Source of the DNA: Prevotella sp.
GTDB lineage: Bacteria > Bacteroidota > Bacteroidia > Bacteroidales > Bacteroidaceae
Length of the DNA stretch: 64,000 bases
Reading direction: 5' to 3'
Assembly: GCA_017557185.1 (NCBI GenBank)
Contig: JAFZAP010000043.1
Span: 26,982-90,981 of the forward strand
Made by a program: the position numbers and the translations under genes. Shown piece by piece: positions 46,238 through 55,999 of this stretch. A model generated the notes under the pieces. It did not search any database and had not been told where the DNA came from. It saw only the letters and a program-made list of their open reading frames with translations. Numbering within the stretch: position 1 is the first letter of the stretch; each line of letters begins with the position of its first letter.

Positions 46238-49200
46238 TTAGAAGTTCAGTTGCAATTGCAGAGTGTAGCGTCCGGTAAGAGGATATGCACGACCGGTCGA
46301 TGTAGCCTGTTCCGGGTCATATATCTTGACTGAATCCCATACGCCGAGATTCTCGCACATCAGTTGGATATCAACAGACTGCATGCCAATCTTGGTGATG
46401 AAAGGCGCTTTCAGCCTATAGTTCAAGCTGACTTCCTGCAGACGCAGGTAGCGTGCGTCGCCTTTCCAGAATGTAGACGGCTTCGTGTTGTTGGAACTGT
46501 TTCCGTAGTGCAGGCGTGGGAAACGGGCATTAGGATTCTCGGTTGAAGGGTCTCCAGAGTACTCTGCCGATGTCCAACGATTATTCTGGTCATAGGCAAT
46601 CGCCAGCACATTGCCTTGATAGCCTCTGTTGAATGGCATATAGCCGTCGAAGTTATCTCCATTGCCACCGCCGTAGAGGAAGTAGTTGTGGCCTGTGCCT
46701 TTGAACAATACGTTCAGCGTAAGGCCTTTATAGTCAGCAGAGAATCCAAGACCGTACATGAACTGAGGAATACCTGAGTATGCGAAGAGAGGTACTCTGT
46801 CATCGTCGTTGACAACACCGTCGCCATTGACATCCTTGTACTTGATGTCGCCAGGAAGGACAGTACCGAACTGTGAAGGACTCATGTCGATTTCTTCCTG
46901 TGACTCAAACAATCCAAGCGCTATGAAACCACGCTGTACGTTGTTGGCAAAACCGTTCTTCTCAAGGTAAGGATATGGCTGACGTGCTTCTTCCCAATTA
47001 AGAATCTTGTTCTTTGACAAGGTGAAGTTGCCGCGAAGCGTAAGGAAGAAGTCCTTGCCGAACTTCTGGAAGAACTCGAAGTTACCGTCACCACCCCAGC
47101 TCTTCATGCTACCCACGTTGCCGTAAGGCATGCTTGTCAGACCTACGTATGCAGGAACCTGTGTACGCTGCTGGAAGATAGCATCACGACGGTCGAGGAA
47201 GTAATCAAGCGTAACTCTGAATTTGTCATTAAAGAGGTGGAGGTCCATACCTGCGTCGAACTTCTTTGCCTTCTCCCAGACAAGGTTGTCGGCACCTACC
47301 TGACTCTCGCTGAGGATGCCCACGCCGCCCCATTTGGTCGTTCCGTCACTCTCGTTGATGAGCGTGATGTACGGGAAGCGAGTCGAGGCTATCTGGTCAT
47401 TACCTACAATACCGTAGGATGCACGCAGTTTCAAGAATGAGAGCCAAGGTAAAGTATTCTGTACGAACTTATATTGTGTTGGAATCCAGGCGACGGCAGC
47501 CGATGGGAAGAAACCATACTGTCGGCCCGGCTGGAAATTCTCAGAACCTGTGAGACCGAAGTTTGCATCGATGAAGTATGTATCCAGGTATCCATAGTTG
47601 ATACGTCCGGAAAGCGACTGGTAGCGTTTTGGAATAGCGTTCATACTGCTGGATGCGCCCGACTCACTTGTATCCTGACAATAATAGAAGAGCAGAGCAC
47701 CGATGCTGTGGTCATCAAACTTGCGGTCGTAGTTGATATTTGCATCGAAATACCACTTACGCCATGCCCACGATGCGCTATTATAGCCTACGCTCTTGGA
47801 AATCACGCGGTTCGACAATATCAGGTCGCCTGCTGAGTTACGACCTGTGGCCATATAGAGTGCAGGCATCTTGAAGCGGCTTTCACCATACATCGACTGA
47901 TTATCGAACGAACCCTGAATCTTTGCACGAAGTCCCTTTGTGATCATAGCCAGATCCTGCTCCAGAGCTATTGTTATCATGTTACGATAGTTCTGCTGGC
48001 GGGTAGTACCTGTGTAGTTCAGCAAAACGTAAGGAGAAATTTCATCACCATCGTTAGTTGCAGGAAGATAGCCGTTCGAGTAGCGGAGCGGATACATGAC
48101 AGGCGTTGTCTTTGCCTGTGAGGACCATATCCAGTCGGTCATGCTGATGGAACTGAAGCCACTGCCCATACTCGGACGGTCGTTGATTGACACGTAGCTC
48201 GTCCCGCCGAGATAAATCTTTGTAGTCTTCGTGAGATTGATGTCCAGATTCATTCGGAAGTTGTAAGTTTTGTAACCTACGCCGTTCTTATATGGGCTAT
48301 CGTCGGCCATCTTGTAGGCAGAAGATTCATCCGACATGCCAAGGGATGCAAAATAACGGGCAATGGAGCCACCACCCTGGGCACTTACATAGTAAGTCTG
48401 CTGGAAGGAATTCTTGTGAAGGAGCTCATCCTGCCAGTTCACGTTTGGATAAAGGTCGGGGTCGAGGTTGTAGCGCAGGATATCCATTTCAACGTCGCTA
48501 TAGACAGGCGGCATGGAGGATTGCACGGCTGCCTCGTTGGCCAGTTCCGCATAGCGTGTGGCATCAAGGTATTCAGGAACGCGCTTCAAATGGGATATCG
48601 TGTAGTTGGCGCGCCCGGTAATGCGGAGCTTCTGCTCAAGGCCGCGCTTCGTAGTTACGATGATAACGCCATTAGCACCACGGTTACCATAGACAGCTGT
48701 AGCAGATGCGTCCTTCAGTACAGAGAAACTCTCCACGTCGGCTGCCTCCACCTGGCTAAGGTTACCCTCAAGTCCGTCAATAAGAACGAGCGCAGAGCTG
48801 TTAGCGCCGAATGTGCCGATACCGCGTACCCAGAACTCTGAGATATTTTTTCCAGGTTCGCCGCTGCTTTGCACTCCGATCACACCGGCCACACGGCCTG
48901 CGAGTGTGTTGACAATGTTCGTGGCAGGCTTCACCAGCTCTGACGGATCAATCGTAGTGATGGCACCGGCAACGCTGACTTTACGTTGCGAGCCCATACC
49001 TACAACCACCACTTCATCGACATCAGCACCTTTTTCATGAAGGACAATGTTGATGGTCTCGTTCTCTTTTATGATACGGTGTGTCACCTGTTCAAAACCG
49101 ATGAATGAAACCACAAGATTGTCATACATATTTACTTTTATAGAGAAATTACCGTCGATGTCGGTAACGGTACCCACACCCGGTTTGTCCTTTATCACCA

Positions 49201-49333
49201 CGGTGGCACCGATAACCGGTTCGTTGTTGGCATCCACTACCACACCCTTGGCTGTAAACGATTTCTCATCCTGTGCGTAGACTGACTGCATAGCCAGCAA
49301 CAGCATAAATATGAGTGAAAGATATTTTTTCAT
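46238..49333 (-). CDS. susC: SusC/RagA TonB-dependent outer-membrane transporter
   Basis: 1031 residues, signal peptide ending VYAQ. It has an N-terminal carboxypeptidase-regulatory-like domain (KGVVVDANNEPVIGATVVIK, VTDIDGNFSIKV) and a TonB box area DVDEVVVVGMGSQRKVSVAG. The plug follows with GRVAGVIGVQSSGEPG, GIGTFGANSSALVLIDGLEG and VLKDASATAVYGNRGANGVI, then a 22-strand barrel ending LTGRYTLQLQLNF. There is no STN domain, which agrees with control by the HTCS rather than by an ECF sigma/anti-sigma pair. It takes up fragments in complex with SusD. Confidence 0.97.
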   Translation of the reverse strand: MKKYLSLIFMLLLAMQSVYAQDEKSFTAKGVVVDANNEPVIGATVVIKDKPGVGTVTDIDGNFSIKVNMYDNLVVSFIGFEQVTHRIIKENETINIVLHEKGADVDEVVVVGMGSQRKVSVAGAITTIDPSELVKPATNIVNTLAGRVAGVIGVQSSGEPGKNISEFWVRGIGTFGANSSALVLIDGLEGNLSQVEAADVESFSVLKDASATAVYGNRGANGVIIVTTKRGLEQKLRITGRANYTISHLKRVPEYLDATRYAELANEAAVQSSMPPVYSDVEMDILRYNLDPDLYPNVNWQDELLHKNSFQQTYYVSAQGGGSIARYFASLGMSDESSAYKMADDSPYKNGVGYKTYNFRMNLDINLTKTTKIYLGGTSYVSINDRPSMGSGFSSISMTDWIWSSQAKTTPVMYPLRYSNGYLPATNDGDEISPYVLLNYTGTTRQQNYRNMITIALEQDLAMITKGLRAKIQGSFDNQSMYGESRFKMPALYMATGRNSAGDLILSNRVISKSVGYNSASWAWRKWYFDANINYDRKFDDHSIGALLFYYCQDTSESGASSSMNAIPKRYQSLSGRINYGYLDTYFIDANFGLTGSENFQPGRQYGFFPSAAVAWIPTQYKFVQNTLPWLSFLKLRASYGIVGNDQIASTRFPYITLINESDGTTKWGGVGILSESQVGADNLVWEKAKKFDAGMDLHLFNDKFRVTLDYFLDRRDAIFQQRTQVPAYVGLTSMPYGNVGSMKSWGGDGNFEFFQKFGKDFFLTLRGNFTLSKNKILNWEEARQPYPYLEKNGFANNVQRGFIALGLFESQEEIDMSPSQFGTVLPGDIKYKDVNGDGVVNDDDRVPLFAYSGIPQFMYGLGFSADYKGLTLNVLFKGTGHNYFLYGGGNGDNFDGYMPFNRGYQGNVLAIAYDQNNRWTSAEYSGDPSTENPNARFPRLHYGNSSNNTKPSTFWKGDARYLRLQEVSLNYRLKAPFITKIGMQSVDIQLMCENLGVWDSVKIYDPEQATSTGRAYPLTGRYTLQLQLNF

Positions 49334-49377
49334 TTACAATAATCTGTTTAGTATTATTACGATTGGCTGCGCATTTA

Positions 49378-50766
49378 TTATTCTATGGCAAGACGACGGA
49401 TAGCATGGTTGTCACAGTCGCCAACGTAGATGATGTCATCCTTGTCGATGCAGATGCCGACAGGACGGTTGAATTTTGCCACCTCACTTACGCCATTCAC
49501 ATAGCCTGCCTGCTGAGGCAAGCCTGCTACTGTCGAAACGTAGCCAGTTGAGAGATTGATTTTGCGAATGCAGTGGTTATCTGTGTCGCAGACGTAAAGA
49601 TTGCCTTCGCTGTCCTTTACCATTCCGTGAGGGCCGTTAAACTGAGCCTGTGCGAGCGTACCGTCAAGATGGCCTGCTCCCGTCATCGATGCACGGCCGG
49701 TCAGAATGCTTATCTTGCAAGTGGCTACGTCCAACTGGTAAATGCAGTTCTGACTTGAATTGGTGTAGTAGAGAATCGTAGGATTGTTCTTGTCGAACAC
49801 CATTCCGAACGTCTCTCCGTCCTTCGTATCAATAGGTGAGCCTTCTGTCTGGCCATTTGCCCTGTTATAGACGAGAGTCAGACGGTTGCCGATAGCAGTA
49901 ACAGGGTCGAAACAATAGAAATCGCCACCGAGCACTCTCGAATAGAACTTACCGTCGGCAGGGCACATGGCAACAGCACGACGCGCACCCCAGATACCCA
50001 TGCCATCTACAATGTATTTCGTGTCATCGTAGGTCACGTTAGCCTTGCCAAGCTGAGCAAAGTTGTTATTCGGGTCATAATACCAATACTCATTATTGGC
50101 GATGTTTGCCTGCATGTGATAAACGCGGTCGTTGACATCATCATAGACAACGATCGGACGCGTCAGGAAAATACCGAGTTCGTCGATGAGCACAAGCTGT
50201 CCCGACTCAGGATTTGCTACGTAACGGAGGAAACTGCTGTTGTGGCTGTCAATCTCGAAGTAAATATTGCCAGCCCTGTCAACGCAGAGACCGCCGTCGA
50301 TACTTGAGTTGAACTGCACCTCCGAAAGATTCTCAATAGCACTCGGGTTGGTCTGCGCACTCGCGTCACCACCGCAGATGGTACTGATGTTGGTCTGAAT
50401 CTGGTAGTCGAACTCTCCGTCGAACGTTGCCTCCTGGTCACCGATGCAAACCTTAATCTTCACATGCTCACCAGGGAGACGCGGAGCAAGAACCAGAATA
50501 TGGTCCTCGTTCACATTAATCACAGGAGCTTCCTTCGCATTGAAAAAAACGCGGACGGCATCCTTGTCTGATCCGAAGTTGGAACCCCGAAGGATAACCT
50601 GTGTGGAAATCGGGCCGCCACTTGGATAGAACGACTCACAAACGATAGGCTTGTTCGGGTCGAATGTGTTCACTTCTTCGCTTTCGCTGCCGCAAGAGAA
50701 CAACATGAACACGAAACCAGCCACACAGCCCATGAGCCGAAGTGTCTGTAATTTTTTGTTCTTCAT
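49378..50766 (-). CDS. IPT/TIG and NHL-repeat surface lipoprotein
   Basis: 462 residues from the ATG at 50766 (MKNKKLQTLRLMG); a longer frame begins 36 bases upstream. The lipobox is MLFSC then GSESEEVN. Residues about 35-110 are an IPT/TIG Ig domain (SFYPSGGPISTQVILRGSNF). The rest is a propeller of NHL repeats (GLCVDRAGNIYFEID, GMVKDSEGNLYVCDTDNHCI, GICIDKDDIIYVGDCDNHAI). Such proteins precede or follow SusC/D in several Bacteroides loci and act as glycan binders. It is the first gene of the SusCD operon, 44 bp before susC. Confidence 0.88.
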   Translation of the reverse strand: MKNKKLQTLRLMGCVAGFVFMLFSCGSESEEVNTFDPNKPIVCESFYPSGGPISTQVILRGSNFGSDKDAVRVFFNAKEAPVINVNEDHILVLAPRLPGEHVKIKVCIGDQEATFDGEFDYQIQTNISTICGGDASAQTNPSAIENLSEVQFNSSIDGGLCVDRAGNIYFEIDSHNSSFLRYVANPESGQLVLIDELGIFLTRPIVVYDDVNDRVYHMQANIANNEYWYYDPNNNFAQLGKANVTYDDTKYIVDGMGIWGARRAVAMCPADGKFYSRVLGGDFYCFDPVTAIGNRLTLVYNRANGQTEGSPIDTKDGETFGMVFDKNNPTILYYTNSSQNCIYQLDVATCKISILTGRASMTGAGHLDGTLAQAQFNGPHGMVKDSEGNLYVCDTDNHCIRKINLSTGYVSTVAGLPQQAGYVNGVSEVAKFNRPVGICIDKDDIIYVGDCDNHAIRRLAIE

Positions 50767-50822
50767 TTTGTAATTATTTAATGTTAGTGTAATTTTTTTC
50801 ATGAATAATAATAAATACAGGG

Positions 50823-50830
50823 CAAAGATA
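50823..50830 (-). promoter_or_regulatory. -7 element of the SusCD operon
   Basis: TATCTTTG on the minus strand, about 57 bases before the ATG at 50766. No -33 box at standard spacing is visible, which would fit activation by the HTCS AraC domain bound further upstream. The 22-bp array starts 110 bp upstream. Confidence 0.55.
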
Positions 50831-50942
50831 CAAAAAACTTTAATTATTTATTATAAAATATGTACACAATAATGTAAAATTTGAACCAACTGCCCGTTTT
50901 ATATAAAATATGAACCGATATTTACTTTTTTCTAAGCTGTGG

Positions 50943-51098
50943 AGCGGTACTCTCTTTGGTCGGGAGCAGTACTCCGTACCATCGGGAGCAGTGCTCCATA
51001 GGTATATAGAGCAATACTCCGTATCATCTGGAGCAGTGCTCTGTATCATCGGGAGCAGTACTCTCTTTGGTCTAAAGCATTGCTCTCTTTGGTCGGGG
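50943..51098. repeat. Second intergenic array with 22-bp period
   Basis: AGC cores of the unit AGCAGTACTC/AGCAGTGCTC fall at 50943, 50965, 50987, 51010, 51032, 51054 and 51076, a 22-bp step with one 23. The core AGYAVTRCTC is partly palindromic. The spacer halves alternate between CTCTTTGGTCGGG and CGTATCATCGGG types. It lies in the upstream region of the SusCD operon, and its core is close to AGCAATACTC in the array at 15009-15294. Confidence 0.88.
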
Positions 51099-51120
51099 GA
51101 CGCGTTTTTTGTGCCTCTAT

Positions 51121-51348
51121 GAGAGTAAAATTGCAAAGTTGCAAATTGCAAATAACTTTACGTAAATCCGAATGGAGCCAAAAAGAGTATAATTAGATAT
51201 ATATATTATATAAAGTATTATATATCAATAAGTTATATATATTATTATAATATTTATCACCTCCCTTTGATTCCTTCCAAAATCCAAAAACTGAAATGCA
51301 ATTGCAACTTTGCAACTTTTCACCGTGCTACCGAATCCTCAATAGAAA
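51121..51348. other. AT-rich spacer with a 14-bp inverted repeat
   Basis: TTGCAAAGTTGCAA at 51131-51144 has its exact reverse complement TTGCAACTTTGCAA at 51302-51315. Between them is a run of TATA-type sequence (about 51195-51255). No gene is supported. With the array next to it this makes a 668-bp gene-free stretch from 50767 to 51434. Confidence 0.6.
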
Positions 51349-51379
51349 TATAGCGGCGAAAACAATTCTCACCGCTATA
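51349..51379 (-). terminator. Terminator of the DUF4923 gene
   Basis: TATAGCGG (51349-51356) pairs with CCGCTATA (51372-51379). On the minus strand the stem is followed by TTTCTATT. It lies about 55 bp after the stop of the gene at 51435, so the SusCD operon starts afresh downstream. Confidence 0.65.
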
Positions 51380-51434
51380 TAAACTACCCCCTTGTCAACC
51401 CAGAGGTTTTACTTAGTCTCAGAAAAGAGTTCTC

Positions 51435-52058
51435 TTATTTTGTAAGCTCAAAGCCTACACGGGCACCGTCGGCACTCTTTGCGAGCTTGCTGACAGCCTG
51501 AACAGCAGCTGAGTTGCTGACCTTACCCTCTTTCTGAAGGATGTTGGCCATCTGCATGGCGTCGAACATCAATCCAATTCCCTTCTCGGTCTTCGTTACG
51601 TTGCCCTTAATGGTCTCAGTAGCTGTCTTGAGGGAGATTTCGCCGTTCTGGGCATTATAGGCATAGGTTCCGCTGAATGGGATGCCGTTCACCTTAGCCG
51701 AGAACTTGTTGCCTTCAAGGAACGAGAAAGAAGTGTTGTTGCGATTGATTCCGATGTTGCTGTAGTTACTTGCCAGCGACGAAGCGATGTTGGCAACTGT
51801 AGCAGCACCTCCGGCCTTTGTCAGAGCCTGTTCGGTCGTAAAGGCAGCACTTGGGGCATTGTAGTTCCAGCTACCCAGAAGGCTCGACTGATCGAGCGAC
51901 ATTCCACCCAACAACACATTACTCAACACACTACCCAGTACAGCACCCAGCACATTGCCGGTTGAACTGGTGGAAGATGTATTTCCGAATCCCGTTGATA
52001 AGCAGCTCGACAGCAACAGTGTCATAGCTGCAAGAAGTGTCAAAGTTGTTTTCTTCAT
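51435..52058 (-). CDS. DUF4923 family lipoprotein
   Basis: 207 residues, lipobox LLSSC then LSTGFGNTSS. A Ser/Thr/Gly-rich linker is followed by LLGSWNYNAPSAAFTTEQAL, SFLEGNKFSAKVNGIPFSGT and GLMFDAMQMANIL, which match DUF4923 proteins common in Bacteroides and Prevotella. The function is unknown, and it is probably not part of the glycan system. It has its own terminator. The GH89 gene ends 114 bp upstream. Confidence 0.82.
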   Translation of the reverse strand: MKKTTLTLLAAMTLLLSSCLSTGFGNTSSTSSTGNVLGAVLGSVLSNVLLGGMSLDQSSLLGSWNYNAPSAAFTTEQALTKAGGAATVANIASSLASNYSNIGINRNNTSFSFLEGNKFSAKVNGIPFSGTYAYNAQNGEISLKTATETIKGNVTKTEKGIGLMFDAMQMANILQKEGKVSNSAAVQAVSKLAKSADGARVGFELTK

Positions 52059-52172
52059 ATTGCCATAGATTAATTAGTGAATAGATTTTCCGACACAAAG
52101 TAAAAGAAAAATAATGAAAACTCCAAAGATTTTCCTATTTATTTTGGCAATTATATACTATTTTTCAGTTTC

Positions 52173-54413
52173 CTATTTCATATGTGCCCATTTGCATTCG
52201 AAGTCCCAAATCTCATCATTCAGCTTCAGGGCTCGCTCACATTCCTCTTTCGTACGCCCATTAGGGACATTCGGACCTCTGAGATTGACGAACGGCTCGC
52301 CGGCATCGTAGGCCGCCAGAACAGCATCGAAGAACATCTGCCAGCGAACCTTGTAGTAGGTCTCTACCAGTCCGTCCCAGTCGCGATTGGCATAGTCGAG
52401 AAGCGTATATGTGTCGCCCCATACAGTAATAATCGTGCGGGCATTCATCTCGAAATAGTCTTTCTCTGCTTCGTCCTTACCCCACGAGCGGGCATCACGA
52501 ATCCAGTCGTCGAGCGAGAACTCGCGGCAGGTCTTCAGCACAGCGACAAGCTGGTCGCACATCCCCAGAAACTCCTTCGAAGCCGCCACCATTCCGTCTC
52601 TGTCGCCAGCCTGATAGGCATCGGCGAAGCGTTTTCTCACGGCCAACGCCCTGTTGCCAATCGACTGACGGCGTGTGTTGGCAAGGTCGAATTTGAAATA
52701 GGAAGACGAGCCCTTCACCGTTTCTAGAATAGCCAGCGCCTCCTCCAGATTGGCGATGTCGTAGCCTTTTCTGAGTTCGGTCGTCCAGTGCCATTGGCCT
52801 TCCAGGTTGGGATGAGCAACGATAATACTCGATGCTCCTGTACTGGTGTGAGTGGTGCACACCTTATCAGCCATCGTGTGCCAATAGGCCCTGAACGATG
52901 GATCAACCCGTCCCAGATGGCGGTCGGCGATGTTGTCGATATACTCCTCAAGTCCTACGCCTGTGTTCCAAGCCTGAGCCATCACAGCTTCATAGACAGG
53001 TTCGTTGACGCCAAACCCTTCAAGGGTAGAGCCGATGCCCACGAATTCCGGTCCGCCCTCGGCCTTGGTGGCGGCAATCAGCTTAGCGTTCAACTTGTAG
53101 TCGCCTTCAATCTCGGTCATTCCGCCGAAATTGCCCAGGTAGCACCAGATGAACTGCTGACCGTAGAAATGTTCCGTGCGCCGCCATATCTCGATGTAGT
53201 CGCTCTCGTAGTCGAGTATGATCATCCTGCCCAGTGGGACGGCGGTGAGATAGGCCTTGATCCTCTCGGGCGTCCAGGCTTTCTGGTTGTTGATGAAGAG
53301 CCACCCCATCTGAAGCCAGATGGCCTCGGGGTCGACACTCGTCATCGATTCGAACACCCCGGCAGAAATCTTCGCCAGCGAATCGGGTTCCCACGATGGA
53401 GGAGAAACCTCATTGAACAGGTCGACGCCGTACACGTGGTCGGTGCCGTACATACGAGTCTGCTCCTCGAGGAAGTCCTTCTGGATGCGGGCAAAAATGG
53501 GGTCAGAGGGGTTCAGGTAAGTACACTGGTACTTCTCGTCGAAACTACACCAACGGCTCACGCGTGATGTCTTGATTCCGGGAACGGCCTGTTCCAGTTC
53601 TGCAGGAATATGTCCAGAGAAGGCTGGGAGGGCAGGCGTCATATTCAGTTCGCGCTCCCGTTTCAGGATTTGCTTCTGCAGCTCCGCCTGTCCGTCGATC
53701 CAGCTTTGAGGCAACGGACCCTGCCAGCGGTCGATATTGATCATTCGCTGCCAAGGAAGGTGGGCAGGACCGGTGAAATAGGCGCGTATCTGCTCGTCGG
53801 TCAAGCCGTACTTGCGCCAGACCTTCTGCCAGACGGCCTCCTGACCTGTGATGGCAAGCGGCATATTCACGCCGTTCAGCGCCATCCAGTCGATGAAGCG
53901 TTCCCATTGCGGCCACTTCCACCAAGGCATCGTGTAGCCGAATGTGCAATAGTTCAGGAAGAACCTGATGGGTACCTCTACCCTACCCGACACCTTTGCG
54001 GGAACCCTCGGCATTGTTTCGGGCAGTTCGACGGGGTTGAAGTCGTACCAGCTCACATTGGCAAGACAAAACTGTTGGATGTAGCGGTTCAGGCCTACCG
54101 CCATCGAATTGGCGTTGTTTCCCCTGATGAGGACTTTCCTGCCCTTTTGTAGCAGTTCGTAGGAGTCGGTCTTTTCGCCGGTCTGTTCAAAGACGACGGC
54201 CGAGGCTTTGCTCCCCATCACTCTTCGGGCCAATGCTTCAGCAGCACGTACATCGGCTGTCTTGAAAGCTGGCTCACCCGCAGCCTCTATCGACATCAGG
54301 GCAAGTGATACCACCAGAAGCACGACTGATTTTAAGAACAGGAACCCACCCCCAGCCCCTCCCGAGGGGAGTGGGGTCTGATTACTCTTGCTATTTGTAT
54401 TGCTGTTGTTCAT
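52173..54413 (-). CDS. GH89 alpha-N-acetylglucosaminidase
   Basis: 746 residues from the ATG at 54413. The family blocks are clear: FFLNYCTFGYTMPWWKWPQW, LNGVNMPLAITGQEAVWQ, LPQSWIDGQAELQ, PAFSGHIP, HVYGVDLFNEVSPPSW with the putative catalytic Glu, and WLQMGWLF. The enzyme removes terminal alpha-GlcNAc, as found on mucin O-glycans and heparan. The N-terminus is odd: 28 residues of Asn/Ser/Gly (NQTPLPSGGAGGG) precede the hydrophobic segment FLKSVVLLVVSLALM. That stretch is encoded by repeat DNA (54341-54557), so the original signal-peptide start was probably replaced. Confidence 0.9.
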   Translation of the reverse strand: MNNSNTNSKSNQTPLPSGGAGGGFLFLKSVVLLVVSLALMSIEAAGEPAFKTADVRAAEALARRVMGSKASAVVFEQTGEKTDSYELLQKGRKVLIRGNNANSMAVGLNRYIQQFCLANVSWYDFNPVELPETMPRVPAKVSGRVEVPIRFFLNYCTFGYTMPWWKWPQWERFIDWMALNGVNMPLAITGQEAVWQKVWRKYGLTDEQIRAYFTGPAHLPWQRMINIDRWQGPLPQSWIDGQAELQKQILKRERELNMTPALPAFSGHIPAELEQAVPGIKTSRVSRWCSFDEKYQCTYLNPSDPIFARIQKDFLEEQTRMYGTDHVYGVDLFNEVSPPSWEPDSLAKISAGVFESMTSVDPEAIWLQMGWLFINNQKAWTPERIKAYLTAVPLGRMIILDYESDYIEIWRRTEHFYGQQFIWCYLGNFGGMTEIEGDYKLNAKLIAATKAEGGPEFVGIGSTLEGFGVNEPVYEAVMAQAWNTGVGLEEYIDNIADRHLGRVDPSFRAYWHTMADKVCTTHTSTGASSIIVAHPNLEGQWHWTTELRKGYDIANLEEALAILETVKGSSSYFKFDLANTRRQSIGNRALAVRKRFADAYQAGDRDGMVAASKEFLGMCDQLVAVLKTCREFSLDDWIRDARSWGKDEAEKDYFEMNARTIITVWGDTYTLLDYANRDWDGLVETYYKVRWQMFFDAVLAAYDAGEPFVNLRGPNVPNGRTKEECERALKLNDEIWDFECKWAHMK

Positions 54414-54556
54414 ATTTTTTGTTTGATTGTTTTGCCTGCGGCACCACGTGTAGGGGCAGACCCCTGTGTCTGCCCGAACAGCGGACACGAAATAATGGGC
54501 ACAAATGACGGGCAGACACGGGGGTCTGCCCCTACGAGCTGGCTGGGGGTGGGTTC

Positions 54557-54557
<1 letters not shown>
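54341..54557. repeat. Composite repeat with 17-bp terminal inverted repeats
   Basis: GGAACCCACCCCCAGCC (54341-54357) is exactly inverted at 54541-54557. The unit spans 217 bp from inside the GH89 signal-peptide region to the stop codon of the CE1 gene. The left end includes a small GC-rich hairpin (CCCCTC/GAGGGG, 54356-54369). The centre holds the large palindrome, copy 2. No transposase is present; the make-up resembles a miniature non-autonomous element or two nested repeats. Confidence 0.7.
54450..54535 (-). repeat. Dispersed palindromic repeat, copy 2
   Basis: 27-bp arms at 54450-54476 and 54509-54535 with one mismatch enclose 32 bases. The centre is the reverse complement of that of copy 1 at 9086-9114 with small changes, and the outer flanks match too (TTTGCCTGCGGC, GAGCTGGCTGGGG). 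The two copies lie 45 kb apart in opposite orientation. In the transcript the palindrome would form a strong hairpin between the CE1 and GH89 genes. Confidence 0.85.
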
Positions 54558-55981
<1,424 letters not shown>

Positions 55982-55999
55982 CTAAAAGCATAAAAGAAC

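Noticed and set aside
50943-51098. A 103-codon frame running through the 22-bp array on the minus strand
   Set aside because: It is an accident of a repeat with few stops; there is no plausible start signal and the composition is repeat-driven.
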